Below, in pieces: positions 1-8,385 of a stretch of 10,203 nucleotides of DNA; the stretch's first letter is position 1; every line of letters begins with the position of its first letter. The stretch covers positions 1 to 10,203 of the forward strand of contig JADZFI010000205.1 in NCBI GenBank assembly GCA_020850025.1. Direction: 5' to 3'. The position numbers and the translations under genes were made by a program. The notes under the pieces were generated by a model that saw only the letters and a program-made list of their open reading frames with translations, was not told where the DNA came from and did not search any database. This DNA is from Saprospiraceae bacterium (GTDB taxonomy: Bacteria; Bacteroidota; Bacteroidia; Chitinophagales; Saprospiraceae).

Positions 1-189
1 ATAAATAAAGGCGTAGGCTCCTTCAATACGGGAACCTGGGAGCACTTCCCCTGGGTGGTGCCGGGAGAAAACTTGCTCGACCAAACCATATTCAAATTCA
101 AGGTCAAGCCAGTTGGCATCGAACATTTTACCATTGAAAACTACAATACTGACAAAGTGCTTATGGTTCGCGTGAATCAGCCAATATAG
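1..189 (+). CDS. C-terminal end of an unrecognised protein (5' truncated by window)
   Basis: Reading frame 1 is open from the first base to the TAG at 187-189, giving 62 residues. I do not recognise the family. The visible part is rich in aromatic and beta-prone residues (for example GTWEHFPWVV and ENYNTDKVLMVRV), which suggests the last strands of a beta-rich or extracytoplasmic domain, but that is inference. The tail shows no T9SS sorting-domain pattern (no VYPNP, no GxYxV-KxxV ending), so it is unlike the two secreted proteins downstream. The next strong terminator on this strand is about 155 bases after the stop and is the likely end of its transcript. Because only the end is visible, function cannot be assigned; coding status rests on the open frame reaching the window edge and the non-random composition. 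Confidence 0.6.
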   Translation: MNKGVGSFNTGTWEHFPWVVPGENLLDQTIFKFKVKPVGIEHFTIENYNTDKVLMVRVNQPI

Positions 190-222
190 CGGCTTTTTTA
201 GTAGACTGTTGGAAAATGGACG

Positions 223-305
223 TTGGACAATGGACGTTGGACTTGTGCTCGGGGTATTTGATCATTTCAACTTTATCGAGCCCAAGTCCAACGTCCTTTG
301 TCCAA
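223..305. repeat. Long imperfect inverted repeat (REP/MITE-like hairpin)
   Basis: Arms 223-252 and 276-305 pair at 28 of 30 positions (mismatches 231/297 and 246/282, one G-T pair at 252/276), leaving a 23-nt loop. The left arm grows out of a tandem direct repeat of aatggacgttggac (215-228 and 229-242). Short ttggac-type intergenic repeats of this style are common in Bacteroidota genomes, as far as I recall. There is no T-run directly after the stem, so a plain terminator is less likely than a dispersed intergenic repeat or an mRNA-stabilising hairpin at the end of the upstream transcript. Confidence 0.7.
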
Positions 306-342
306 TAGTCCCCCTTTGAGTATTTTCTGCCAACCTGTTCAT

Positions 343-374
343 AAAGGCGTCCCGTTTGGGGCGCCTTTTTTTTT
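343..374 (+). terminator. Rho-independent terminator
   Basis: An 11-bp stem (343-353 with 358-368, one T-G pair at 350/361) closes a GTTT tetraloop (354-357). The descending arm runs into nine consecutive T (366-374). It is oriented to end + strand transcription coming from the partial gene at 1-189. Confidence 0.85.
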
Positions 375-663
375 CCAAAAAACGATGTTACCAATGAGCC
401 GCTCATCAAATAAACAGTACAAGGCTATAATTACTGCCAAAAAGTGAAATCGGGTTTTAAGCATACAGTTGATTGATTTTCAGCCATTTAGACTCGATTT
501 TGAATCGAAACCATATGCCTCGCTACTCCATTTTCAATAAAAACCATCCAAAAATGTAATGGCGGTCGGCTGTTCACGGTCTGCACCTTTGAACCATCAA
601 TGGCAGCTAACTGAAGCATCAAGTTCAATCAAATTTTCACCAACCCTAAATTTTCAACGAATT
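375..663. other. Intergenic region, leader of the ELWxxDGT-repeat gene
   Basis: No convincing gene on either strand. A small hairpin-capable palindrome (tcgatt...aatcga) lies near 494-508. The nearest thing to a -7 promoter box is CACCTTTG at 584-591, one base off TAnnTTTG and without a clear -33 partner, so the promoter of the downstream gene is not settled. The in-frame ATG at 559 belongs to this leader rather than to the protein. Confidence 0.5.
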
Positions 664-3579
664 ATGCAAACCACCATTCAAAAGTCCCTCACCAGTTTTT
701 TCAGCATGCTGTTTTTCAGCATGGCATTTTTCGCACAGGCTCAAACGCCTTTCCTGCTTAAAGATATCAATACTTCTACGGTTAACAGCTCCCCAAGAGG
801 TATGATCAATGTAAACGGAACGGTATTTTTCAGCGCAGAGGATGGCGTACATGGACGCGAGCTGTGGAAGAGCAGTGGCACTGAAGCAACCACGGTCCTC
901 ATCAAAGACATCAATCCTGCAGGCAACTCGAACCCTGCTAACTTCTGCAATGTGAATGGCACGGTGTTTTTCACTGCGAACGACGGCAGTGGTATCGCAC
1001 TCTGGAAGACGAACGGTACCACCCAGGGTACAGTAAAGGTTAAAGATGTGTTTAATCAGGCTGTGGACGACCAGATTTCACAGCTCACGGCCTGCGGTGG
1101 CAAATTGTTTTTCAGCGCATTAGCTCAGACCAACCTTCCGGCTGGTGTGATCGTATGCCCAAAGCTGTACGTTTCAGACGGCACTGCCAATGGCACACAA
1201 GTGCTGGGCTTTAGCGTTTTCAATCCGCAAAACCTGACCTCCGTAGGAAGCATTCTTTTCTTCTCAGCCGCCGGATCTCCAGTGAATAATAACATTGAGC
1301 TCTTCCGGACCAACGGTACCGAATTGAGTACCATGATTGTAACTGAAATCAACCCAAACGGAGCCATCAGCGAACCCCGCAATCTGGTAAATGTAAATGG
1401 CACCCTGTTCTTCTCCGCCAACAATGGTGTTAACCGGCAAATCTGGAAGTCAAACGGCACCGCAGCAGGCACCATCAAGATGACCAACACCAACTTCGGC
1501 TTCCAGGTAGAGGAAATGGCCCATATCAATGGTACGGTGTTTTTCGCCGGCGTCATTCAAACGCCGATACAAAACACCACTGGCAACAAGGTTTTTAGAT
1601 TGAATGCCCTGAACAACATCACGGAGTTTAATACTGCCGGCTCCAAAAACCTGACTCCGTTTGCGAACAATATGGTATTTGTTACTGAAGGCCAGCTTGG
1701 TACGAGTATTTCGCGTGTAAGCCCTAACGGCAATCAGTTCACAGATATAAAAACTTTTTCCGTCGCAGGGTTGCCATCCAGTTTGCGCGTAGCCGGAAGT
1801 ACTTTGTTCTTTGTTGCAGGAACCAATGACAATGGTCGTGAACTTTGGAAAACGGATGGCAACACGGCTACGATGGTACAGGATTTTGTGTCTGGCCCTT
1901 CTAATGCCTTCATTTCAGACATGTGCGCCCGCAGCAACGATGTGCTTTTTGCCAGCAATGGTCCTGGTGGCAACGAATTGCGCCGGTCAACCGGAGCGCT
2001 GAATGCCATCCAGACGGTGCGTATCATAAGACATGCGGGATCTAACCCGACCGAGTTTGTTAAAATGGGTGCCTTCACCTATTTCGCGGCAGATAATGGT
2101 ATCAATGGTCGCGAACTTTGGAAAACTGATGGAAATATTGGGAATGCAACTTTGGTGGCAGATATCATTACTGGGTCCAACGGATCCAATCCGACTAATC
2201 TGATCGTTGTAACGAATGCGGCAGGTGTTCAAACCCTCTTTTTTGTAGCCCAAAGCCCAAGCAACGGTCGGGAGCTGTTTAAGTTGGAAAACACCCTGAA
2301 TGCCGCCCCAATACGCATTTCCGACATTATTGTTGGAGCAGGCAATGCAGGCATTGGCAATATGACCAATGTAAATGGAACCTTGCACTTTACCGCCACA
2401 CAGGGCCTGCCAGGATTGGGTGATAGGATTTTTCGGGTAAATGTTGGTCGTACCAATGTGGAAACTACCGGTGGCCCGATGACTGCCGTGAGTAACCTGG
2501 TAGCCATGGGAAGCACCTTGTTTTTCACCCAAAGTCCACAGGTTGGGGGACGCATCCTGAACAAACTGGTGAACGGCGCCACCTCCACCATCAGAACCTT
2601 TGCAGTGCCGGCCGGATTGCCGGATCCCGTTCCTCAGCAACTCACCGTGATAGGTTCACGCCTGTTCTTTTCTGCAGGAGATGGCCAGCTCAGTCGCCGC
2701 CTCTGGATTACAAACACCACCGCTACCAATGCATCGGTTATTTCAACCCTGGAACCTTCAGATATGACCAATTTCAATGGACGCCTGGTTTTTACCGCAC
2801 CAACCGGCTTTATCGCAGGACAGCGATCCATTTTCCGGGTAAATACAGCTTTGACCGGCGTAGAGAATCTTGCCACGGGTATTGGCATCGGTACACTTCG
2901 GGCAGCAGGAACCAACCTTTTTTTCTTGCAGCCTCTCCAGCAAGGCATGCTCGAAATGTCCAAAATCACTACCATCAGCAACAACATCGTGTCGCTTAAA
3001 GTATTTCCGGAGGGGAATACAGGTGTTCTCCCTGAATGTGTGGTAGCAGGCAACAACTTATACTTTAACATGACCTCTGCCGACACCGGCAATGAACTGT
3101 GGAAAACTAACGGAACAGCCATTGGAACAGTGCTCGTTAGCGACATCCGTCCGGGTGTAGGCAACTCGAACATCCAATCCATCCGCGTTTGCGGCACAGA
3201 CCTTTTCTTCTCTGCCAACAATGGCACAACGGGACAGGAGCCCTGGAACCTTGCCAATGCAACCGCAACGCAAGGTGATGAGAGTGAGGACCGCGAGGAA
3301 GAAGTGGCAGAAATTACCGCCGATACTCCCGTTGCCGCCGACATTAAAGTGTATCCCAATCCGGCAACTGATTTTGTAAGCGTGGATATTTCTGCGAATG
3401 AAATGGGTGGCGCTCTGCAACTCTTTTCAGCCTCCGGTCAGTTGGTACGCAATGCAAGTATGGCAGAAGGAGAAACCGTTGTTCGCCTCGATCTTCAGGA
3501 TCTGCCCAAAGGTGTTTACCTGGTTCGCTGGGAACAGGAAGACGGACCCATTGTAACGAAGAAAGTGATCCTGCAATAG
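664..3579 (+). CDS. Secreted ELWxxDGT-repeat protein with T9SS type A sorting domain
   Basis: Predicted 971-residue exported protein. I chose ATG 664 because it starts directly with a signal peptide (basic K7, hydrophobic core about 11-24, likely cleavage after AQA at 26). The in-frame ATG at 559 would add 35 non-signal-like residues. Residues 40-870 hold about 18 repeats with a period of 42-55. Each has a buried strand of the LFFSA type and then an ELWKTDGT-like turn; the clearest are at 66, 112, 259, 393, 483 and 811. This is the ELWxxDGT repeat family, probably beta-propeller-like. An acidic linker (about 871-892, DESEDREEE) precedes the sorting domain at 893-971, which has the KVYPNP start, a GVYLVRW strand and a KKVILQ end. 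Such domains direct export through the T9SS outer-membrane machinery and anchoring or release at the surface. No catalytic domain is visible, so a structural, adhesive or binding role is an inference. It converges with the next gene. Confidence 0.93.
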   Translation: MQTTIQKSLTSFFSMLFFSMAFFAQAQTPFLLKDINTSTVNSSPRGMINVNGTVFFSAEDGVHGRELWKSSGTEATTVLIKDINPAGNSNPANFCNVNGTVFFTANDGSGIALWKTNGTTQGTVKVKDVFNQAVDDQISQLTACGGKLFFSALAQTNLPAGVIVCPKLYVSDGTANGTQVLGFSVFNPQNLTSVGSILFFSAAGSPVNNNIELFRTNGTELSTMIVTEINPNGAISEPRNLVNVNGTLFFSANNGVNRQIWKSNGTAAGTIKMTNTNFGFQVEEMAHINGTVFFAGVIQTPIQNTTGNKVFRLNALNNITEFNTAGSKNLTPFANNMVFVTEGQLGTSISRVSPNGNQFTDIKTFSVAGLPSSLRVAGSTLFFVAGTNDNGRELWKTDGNTATMVQDFVSGPSNAFISDMCARSNDVLFASNGPGGNELRRSTGALNAIQTVRIIRHAGSNPTEFVKMGAFTYFAADNGINGRELWKTDGNIGNATLVADIITGSNGSNPTNLIVVTNAAGVQTLFFVAQSPSNGRELFKLENTLNAAPIRISDIIVGAGNAGIGNMTNVNGTLHFTATQGLPGLGDRIFRVNVGRTNVETTGGPMTAVSNLVAMGSTLFFTQSPQVGGRILNKLVNGATSTIRTFAVPAGLPDPVPQQLTVIGSRLFFSAGDGQLSRRLWITNTTATNASVISTLEPSDMTNFNGRLVFTAPTGFIAGQRSIFRVNTALTGVENLATGIGIGTLRAAGTNLFFLQPLQQGMLEMSKITTISNNIVSLKVFPEGNTGVLPECVVAGNNLYFNMTSADTGNELWKTNGTAIGTVLVSDIRPGVGNSNIQSIRVCGTDLFFSANNGTTGQEPWNLANATATQGDESEDREEEVAEITADTPVAADIKVYPNPATDFVSVDISANEMGGALQLFSASGQLVRNASMAEGETVVRLDLQDLPKGVYLVRWEQEDGPIVTKKVILQ

Positions 3580-3582
3580 GTT

Positions 3583-3600
3583 CAGGATCAACAGGATCAA
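3583..3600. repeat. Tandem 9-bp repeat caggatcaa x2
   Basis: Two perfect copies of caggatcaa (3583-3591, 3592-3600) start 3 bases after the stop codon of the ELWxxDGT-repeat gene. They may belong to a short intergenic repeat family; only two units are present here. Confidence 0.6.
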
Positions 3601-3615
3601 CACAGCAAAAAGTAC

Positions 3616-3653
3616 AAACATGAGTCATCCCAAATTTGGGGTGGCTCATGTTT
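3616..3653. terminator. Bidirectional terminator hairpin between convergent genes
   Basis: A 19-bp uninterrupted stem (3616-3634 with 3635-3653, two G-T pairs) is almost a perfect palindrome centred on aaattt. On the + strand it is followed by gatttt; on the - strand by gtac and then five T. It sits 36 bases after the stop of the + gene and about 130 bases beyond the stop of the - gene, so it can insulate both. Confidence 0.7.
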
Positions 3654-3726
3654 GATTTTCGCTACTACCATTCCTCCGTTCCCTTATCTTTTCTGGCAAA
3701 TTTAGAAACAACAAAAATACGGGGCT

Positions 3727-3769
3727 AAAAAGGCGCTCAGGCTACCAGCTCTCAATGTCTGGTAGTCTG
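3727..3769 (-). terminator. Possible first terminator of the FN3/PPC protein gene
   Basis: On the - strand an 11-bp stem (3769-3759 with 3748-3738, one non-Watson-Crick pair at 3741/3766) with a 10-nt loop is followed, seven bases later, by five T (complement of 3731-3727). The gap before the T-run makes it weaker than the downstream hairpin at 3616-3653. Confidence 0.35.
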
Positions 3770-3783
3770 GCTCAGGAGTACTT

Positions 3784-6700
3784 CTACATTTTAACCACCC
3801 TTGTCGTACCGATGGGCACTCCCTGTTGATAAAGCACGATTTGATAAATTCCAGGCAATACACCAGATAAATTTATTGGGGTGGTTACCAATCCAGCATT
3901 AGCCGAAATGAACCCTTCCAGTATTTCGTTTGAAAACAGGTCAAAAATTTGATAATTCACCTTTCCTGCTTTAGGGCAGTAAAATTTCATGGTGAACTCA
4001 TCGGTAAAGGGATTTGGATAAACGACTACGTTTGATGGTTGGGTTACAGGTGCTTTAGTTCCGATCGTAACCGGTAAGGAGGCGCCAAATTCTGAAAATC
4101 CATCAAAAACAGCTTCCAGATAAAAAAGGCCATTCTCTCCAACGAATACGGTTTGGCTGTTTGCAACAGGCAAACTTCCACTTATTGCATTATTGGTTGG
4201 GTCGCAATCTTCATCAATCCCGTCATAATGAGTTAAGCCAAGCTGGTCTGGAGTAATAAAGGTTTCAGGTGGCGTAATGTTAAATGATTCAAGGTCTTCT
4301 GCTGTGAAAAACAAGCGAAGTTTGACAGGACTCACAGGCGCAAATTGAGTCTCTATGTTAAAATACCTTGGAAGAAGTTTTTGCCCATTAGGCAAAACCG
4401 GAGCTTCCGGTAAAATCTCCGTAGATACCGTAATATCTCCCAGATTGTTTTCTGATAAAATAGCTCCTAATAGTGGACCCGTAGTATTAGGATCTTCATC
4501 AGTATTGGAGGCATACAAGTTTCTCCAATAATTGGAACCAGAAATCCCGGCGCCGCTTTGAACAAACTGTTGACAAGTGTCGGTACCTGACCACAAATCT
4601 GGCTCCTCCTTTATACTGATACAAAACCTTCCCGAAGTACCGTACGCGCCGTCAACCATAACCAGGTAAAAACTTCCCGGGGTTAATCCAGAATATATCA
4701 GGATAGCATCCGCAGGATTCGCCCCTGTATTATCCTCTGCTGTGACCATAAATGGCGCCAAAGTATCTTCTTGTATCATCACAGCCACTTGCGGATCAAA
4801 AGGCAGGATGCTATCACTTGCTACAGTGATCTGAACCGTTCCTGTAGGCGGTGCAATAAATCCAAACCAAACCGAGTGTTCAGCCCCGTCGTGCCAGTTG
4901 CCAGGAGGAGTAGACGGATCAGGATCGTCAATGGTCCCATATGCTGTATGATTGGTGAAAATCCGGCAGGTATCCCCAAATTTCAACCAATAATTGTCCT
5001 CCATCCCTCCTCCAGGGAAAAGTGTATAAGGCTCTTCATTTCGCAAATCACAGCTTAATATATACCGGGCAATTGAATTTGCCCCTGCATTTGATTTGTC
5101 GGCCAATAATAGGTAAGTTTTATCCGCGTATAATAATCCCAAGTTATATCGGTTACCACTGATTAACGGTACACATGTAGGTACCCATAATGGTTCTGAA
5201 ACCTGATCAATAAAACTGAGTTTCATCCCTCCGATTGCATTATTGACAGGCGTCAAATAGTAGAGTCCTGTAATTTCTGGTTTTATCCTAAAAAGCAGCT
5301 CCTTTCCGGGAGTTTGTTGTCCACATAATTTGAAGTCGAAAATTCCTGTACCCCCAGATATAACAAGCGTGTCACCGCAGGGAAGAAAAGGCATTTCGTC
5401 GTTATCAGGAAGTTTATGAATTGGAAATGGTTGCGACCATTGGCTTGTTTGCAGATCACCACAATAATTTTTTATCCTGAAATGATAGGTTATCGCAGGA
5501 TCCAAACTGTCAATCAACAGGCTGTCGCCATCAGAAAAATAATTGGGTATCCCTGTAAACAGGGAATCAACTGGCATAACTTCAATCGCTTCAAGCCTGG
5601 AATCATTGACTTCTTTCCAAACAAGAATGGTTTTGCCGCCGCTATAGGTGAGCCCTGATCCTTGAGTGGTCTCAGAGCAGTAACACAGCGATTCGATGAG
5701 CACTTGAAAACCCTGTGTGTCTGCAGAAGTGAGTTGGATTTGGAACTGACCGAATGAAAGCACACCCAAACTGATCAGCGTATCGCTACCCGTAATAGTT
5801 CCACAGATATTCCAGTTGGGAATGGTGTTGGTGCACCCTGCATTCAATTTTTCGCTTACTGCAAATTGCAAGGGTAAATTGCTGGTGTGTTTTATCCGTA
5901 AACTCGCCAAACCATTAGCTGTCGGGAGGAGTTTTAGCATTATTTGTCGTCCGGTCATATTTGACCCGTTACACACATTGTAATAATGATGCGGAACGCC
6001 GGAGTCCGTGGAAACGATGAGTGTGTCAAAGCAAGGCAGTTGTATCGCACCATTGCAAATTGGGCGACTAAAATACGTGTAATCTGTCCATGGGCTATGG
6101 TCTCCATTCTGACAGGCATTTCGAATCCTCCAGCCATGTAACTCGCTGGTGTTGATCGCAAAAAGACTGAGTAAATTTACGCCTGCGGTGTTGAAAGATA
6201 CGGTTTTTGTAATTTCTGAGCCATCAGGTTTAAGTAGCCCGATTTCATACAACCATGGGCCATGATTACCACTCCAGCGGGCTATCAGCTGAGTACTGGT
6301 AGCGTTGAAAAAAGTCTGAGCTGGTTCAGGCATTGGGCATGGCTGTTCACAATGAAACGAAATGCGCAAGACGCCTGTTCCTGTTGAAAACCTTTTTTTG
6401 CAAAGAATAAAATAATCATCTCCAGGTGTAAGATTGTTGATTTCAAAATACGCAGCATTTTCGCCACTGCCGATGCATTGCCAACCAGTTGTAACGGCAC
6501 AAATTCCAGCATTAGCGTTTTTTACATAGAAATTGTAGGGTGGCAATCCTTCCTTTATAAACAGATAATGTGTAGTGCTGGTGGCATGAAACTGAAGTAT
6601 CTCTTCCTTTCCTACTCCCTGTAATCCACATGTTGGGAGATTATTTAATTGTCCATTTCCGGAATTGAAGGTTAAAACCATCTCCTGATCGCAGGTTAGA

Positions 6701-7725
6701 ACAGGATATTCATAACAGTCTACCAGCGTTGTGAAGTTTACACTATTTGACCAGGCACTGGGGCTAAATGGGCCGCACATTGCTCGGACTCTCCACTTGT
6801 AACTTTGAGTTTGCGTAAGACCATTGACAACAATACTGTCATGATTGCTAAAAAAATTGGGGACCCCTGTAAAGTCTGTGCTTGTGGGCTGGATCTCTAT
6901 TTCCCAGGAAATGTTGCCAGCAGGCGCAACCCAATTCAATTCTGCTGTTTGTGCAGCAATATTGCTTACCGTTAGTCCTGTTGGTGGATCACATGGAACA
7001 GGACATAGAACTTTTAATGCAATATTCATATTGGGAAAATCCTGGTATTCTGGAAAATCCACAGCGATCAAATAGGGTTGACCGGCATTCAGTTGACCTA
7101 TTATAAACTCTTCATTCATCAGTATACCTGGCTCTGCCAAACAAGACCAGTTGCTGTCTAATTGGCAATTGGCATTAGTATTTTTGATGATAAGCCTGGC
7201 TGGTCCGGAAGCATAGGTACTTATCCGGTGTTCTCCGGTAAGACTTGGTGTAAACTGATAATATTGTTCTGCTCCTGTACTGAAATTTGGACATGGCCCT
7301 AGTAAACTCATAGCAGGACTATTAAAGGCAGCTACAAAAGAATTACAAGGTAATATTTTGAAAACAGAGCAATCGGTCGGCGTTTGGAAGCTTAATACAG
7401 CTGACCAATTCCCTGCTCCATTAGGCATACATACGGTACGAATACGCCAGAAATACCTGGTATCTGGCATCAAGCTGTTGAGTCTTAAAGAGTCGCCTTG
7501 TCCTAATGAATCTGGAATACCATCGAACAGGAGCGAGTCTTTTTTTATTTCCAGCTCCCAGGAGGAACCGGACACATCAGGCAGCCATCGAAGGACAACT
7601 GATTGATTACTCATCGCCTCGGGAGTCAGAGGCTGAGGGGGGAGGCAGTTCTGCGCACTAAGCCCTGGAAATGAAAAAAAAAACAAAAGTAACAGATGGA
7701 AAGAAGGGCAATGCATCAGCTGCAT
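3784..7725 (-). CDS. Secreted multimodular FN3/PPC-like protein with T9SS type A sorting domain
   Basis: Predicted 1313-residue exported protein. The start at 7725 is preferred because GGAG lies 5 bases upstream and the protein opens with a signal peptide (hydrophobic core 9-22, cleavage likely after LSA at 24). ATG 7767 would add 14 residues; ATG 7827 lies upstream of the promoter box and is excluded. Four modules follow, each an FN3-like domain plus a beta-rich PPC-like domain (about 27-245, 245-463, 463-683, 683-895). The FN3 parts share a GIPNxFSxxDS...YxWRIRxxC pattern. A further PPC-like domain lies at about 896-1040 (DGAEHSVWFGF, SFYLVMVDG). A beta domain at about 1050-1215 leads to the sorting domain at 1225-1313 (VVVYPNPF, GIYQIVLY, RVVKM). 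FN3 and PPC-like domains usually mediate binding or spacing in extracellular proteins. No enzyme core is visible, so an adhesin-like or matrix role is an inference. Cysteines are regularly spaced. Sampled GC is about 42%, lower than its neighbours. Confidence 0.92.
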   Translation of the reverse strand: MQLMHCPSFHLLLLFFFSFPGLSAQNCLPPQPLTPEAMSNQSVVLRWLPDVSGSSWELEIKKDSLLFDGIPDSLGQGDSLRLNSLMPDTRYFWRIRTVCMPNGAGNWSAVLSFQTPTDCSVFKILPCNSFVAAFNSPAMSLLGPCPNFSTGAEQYYQFTPSLTGEHRISTYASGPARLIIKNTNANCQLDSNWSCLAEPGILMNEEFIIGQLNAGQPYLIAVDFPEYQDFPNMNIALKVLCPVPCDPPTGLTVSNIAAQTAELNWVAPAGNISWEIEIQPTSTDFTGVPNFFSNHDSIVVNGLTQTQSYKWRVRAMCGPFSPSAWSNSVNFTTLVDCYEYPVLTCDQEMVLTFNSGNGQLNNLPTCGLQGVGKEEILQFHATSTTHYLFIKEGLPPYNFYVKNANAGICAVTTGWQCIGSGENAAYFEINNLTPGDDYFILCKKRFSTGTGVLRISFHCEQPCPMPEPAQTFFNATSTQLIARWSGNHGPWLYEIGLLKPDGSEITKTVSFNTAGVNLLSLFAINTSELHGWRIRNACQNGDHSPWTDYTYFSRPICNGAIQLPCFDTLIVSTDSGVPHHYYNVCNGSNMTGRQIMLKLLPTANGLASLRIKHTSNLPLQFAVSEKLNAGCTNTIPNWNICGTITGSDTLISLGVLSFGQFQIQLTSADTQGFQVLIESLCYCSETTQGSGLTYSGGKTILVWKEVNDSRLEAIEVMPVDSLFTGIPNYFSDGDSLLIDSLDPAITYHFRIKNYCGDLQTSQWSQPFPIHKLPDNDEMPFLPCGDTLVISGGTGIFDFKLCGQQTPGKELLFRIKPEITGLYYLTPVNNAIGGMKLSFIDQVSEPLWVPTCVPLISGNRYNLGLLYADKTYLLLADKSNAGANSIARYILSCDLRNEEPYTLFPGGGMEDNYWLKFGDTCRIFTNHTAYGTIDDPDPSTPPGNWHDGAEHSVWFGFIAPPTGTVQITVASDSILPFDPQVAVMIQEDTLAPFMVTAEDNTGANPADAILIYSGLTPGSFYLVMVDGAYGTSGRFCISIKEEPDLWSGTDTCQQFVQSGAGISGSNYWRNLYASNTDEDPNTTGPLLGAILSENNLGDITVSTEILPEAPVLPNGQKLLPRYFNIETQFAPVSPVKLRLFFTAEDLESFNITPPETFITPDQLGLTHYDGIDEDCDPTNNAISGSLPVANSQTVFVGENGLFYLEAVFDGFSEFGASLPVTIGTKAPVTQPSNVVVYPNPFTDEFTMKFYCPKAGKVNYQIFDLFSNEILEGFISANAGLVTTPINLSGVLPGIYQIVLYQQGVPIGTTRVVKM

Positions 7726-7793
7726 AAAGACTCCATTAAATCGGTTTTTGAATAAATTATGGCGCATAATTAACAGAAAAAAGGTGTTATTTA

Positions 7794-7828
7794 CAAAGAT
7801 AGACAAATTCAATGAAAATTTCAACAAA
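7794..7828 (-). promoter_or_regulatory. Bacteroidota-type promoter of the FN3/PPC protein gene
   Basis: Read on the - strand, TATCTTTG (7801-7794) matches the -7 consensus TAnnTTTG exactly. TTG at 7824-7822 stands 20 bases upstream, inside TTTGTTG (7828-7822), as expected for the -33 element. Transcription should start near 7788, which leaves about a 60-nt leader to the ATG at 7725. Confidence 0.75.
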
Positions 7829-7907
7829 TAAATTACAAAAGCTGATAATATTAACCATAATTGATTAAATCTACTGGATACTTAGTCAAAATGCATGTCT
7901 GTCTGGT

Positions 7908-8261
7908 TTAAAACACCAGCACCTTATCGCTCTCCACCGTCCAGGCAGCCAGTTGCTGCATATTGCTTGCTTCAACGCCTTCCGCAAGGGTGATCTGCCC
8001 CAAGCCTCTGGCTTGCACGCAGCTGCCGCAGAGTTTGATCTCGGCGCCGTCGTTGACCAGCAATTTGAGCATCCGTGCGATGTTGTAATACCCCTTGGGT
8101 GTTTCCTGATTGGGCAATGCGGCCGTGACGGCGTCTGCCATCAGAAATATCCAGACGCCTGTTTCCGGGTTATCTTTCCGCATCTGGTGCGCCAACCGGA
8201 AAGCATTGTACATACGCTCGTTGCCATAGGGCGCATCGTTGAGAATGAATAGGATATTCAT
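7908..8261 (-). CDS. ychN: YchN-like DsrE/DsrF family protein
   Basis: 117 residues, the same length as E. coli YchN, and similar to it all along. The N-terminal strand is followed by the APYGNE loop (10-15). A central FLMADAVTAALP segment spans 39-50 and GYYNIARMLKLL spans 57-68. A KLCGSC motif follows (C78 and C81), and the end is AAWTVESDKVLVF. DsrE-fold proteins are small cytoplasmic proteins that form oligomers; several relatives (TusD, DsrE) relay sulfur on a conserved cysteine. C81 or C78 could play that part, but the biochemical role of YchN itself is not settled. It is divergently placed to the presumed integrated element and upstream of the FN3/PPC gene, which has its own promoter, so co-transcription is possible but not required. 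A near-consensus -7 box lies just upstream. Confidence 0.92.
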   Translation of the reverse strand: MNILFILNDAPYGNERMYNAFRLAHQMRKDNPETGVWIFLMADAVTAALPNQETPKGYYNIARMLKLLVNDGAEIKLCGSCVQARGLGQITLAEGVEASNMQQLAAWTVESDKVLVF

Positions 8262-8278
8262 GACATGTTATTTTGTAT

Positions 8279-8286
8279 CGAAGGTA
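8279..8286 (-). promoter_or_regulatory. Possible -7 box for the YchN-like gene
   Basis: The - strand reads TACCTTCG, one base from TAnnTTTG, about 18 bases before the ATG at 8261. No clear TTG is seen 19-21 bases further upstream, so this is tentative. Confidence 0.4.
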
Positions 8287-8385
8287 GGCGGGATGTTGTG
8301 TGGCGCTGGTGATATGGGTGGGTTGGAAGGGTGATGGTGGTCAGGGGCTTCATACAGGCAACAATTTTTGTAATTTTCGTACATG

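Noticed and set aside
161..409. 82-codon - strand frame at the left edge
   Set aside because: It lies across the inverted repeat and terminator; its composition is that of the repeat, not of a protein.
559..663. N-terminal extension of the ELWxxDGT-repeat protein from ATG 559
   Set aside because: The 35 extra residues would bury the signal peptide that begins at 664.
2634..3359. Long - strand frames opposite the ELWxxDGT-repeat gene (also 1125-1556, 1987-2640, 2229-2591)
   Set aside because: They recur because the gene itself is repetitive; products are repeats of the antisense of FFSA/ELWK coding and have no start signals.
8316..8347. G-rich run (GGGTGGG...GGG...GGGG) as a G-quadruplex
   Set aside because: The loops would be 1, 6 and 12 bases, too uneven for a canonical quadruplex; no other support.
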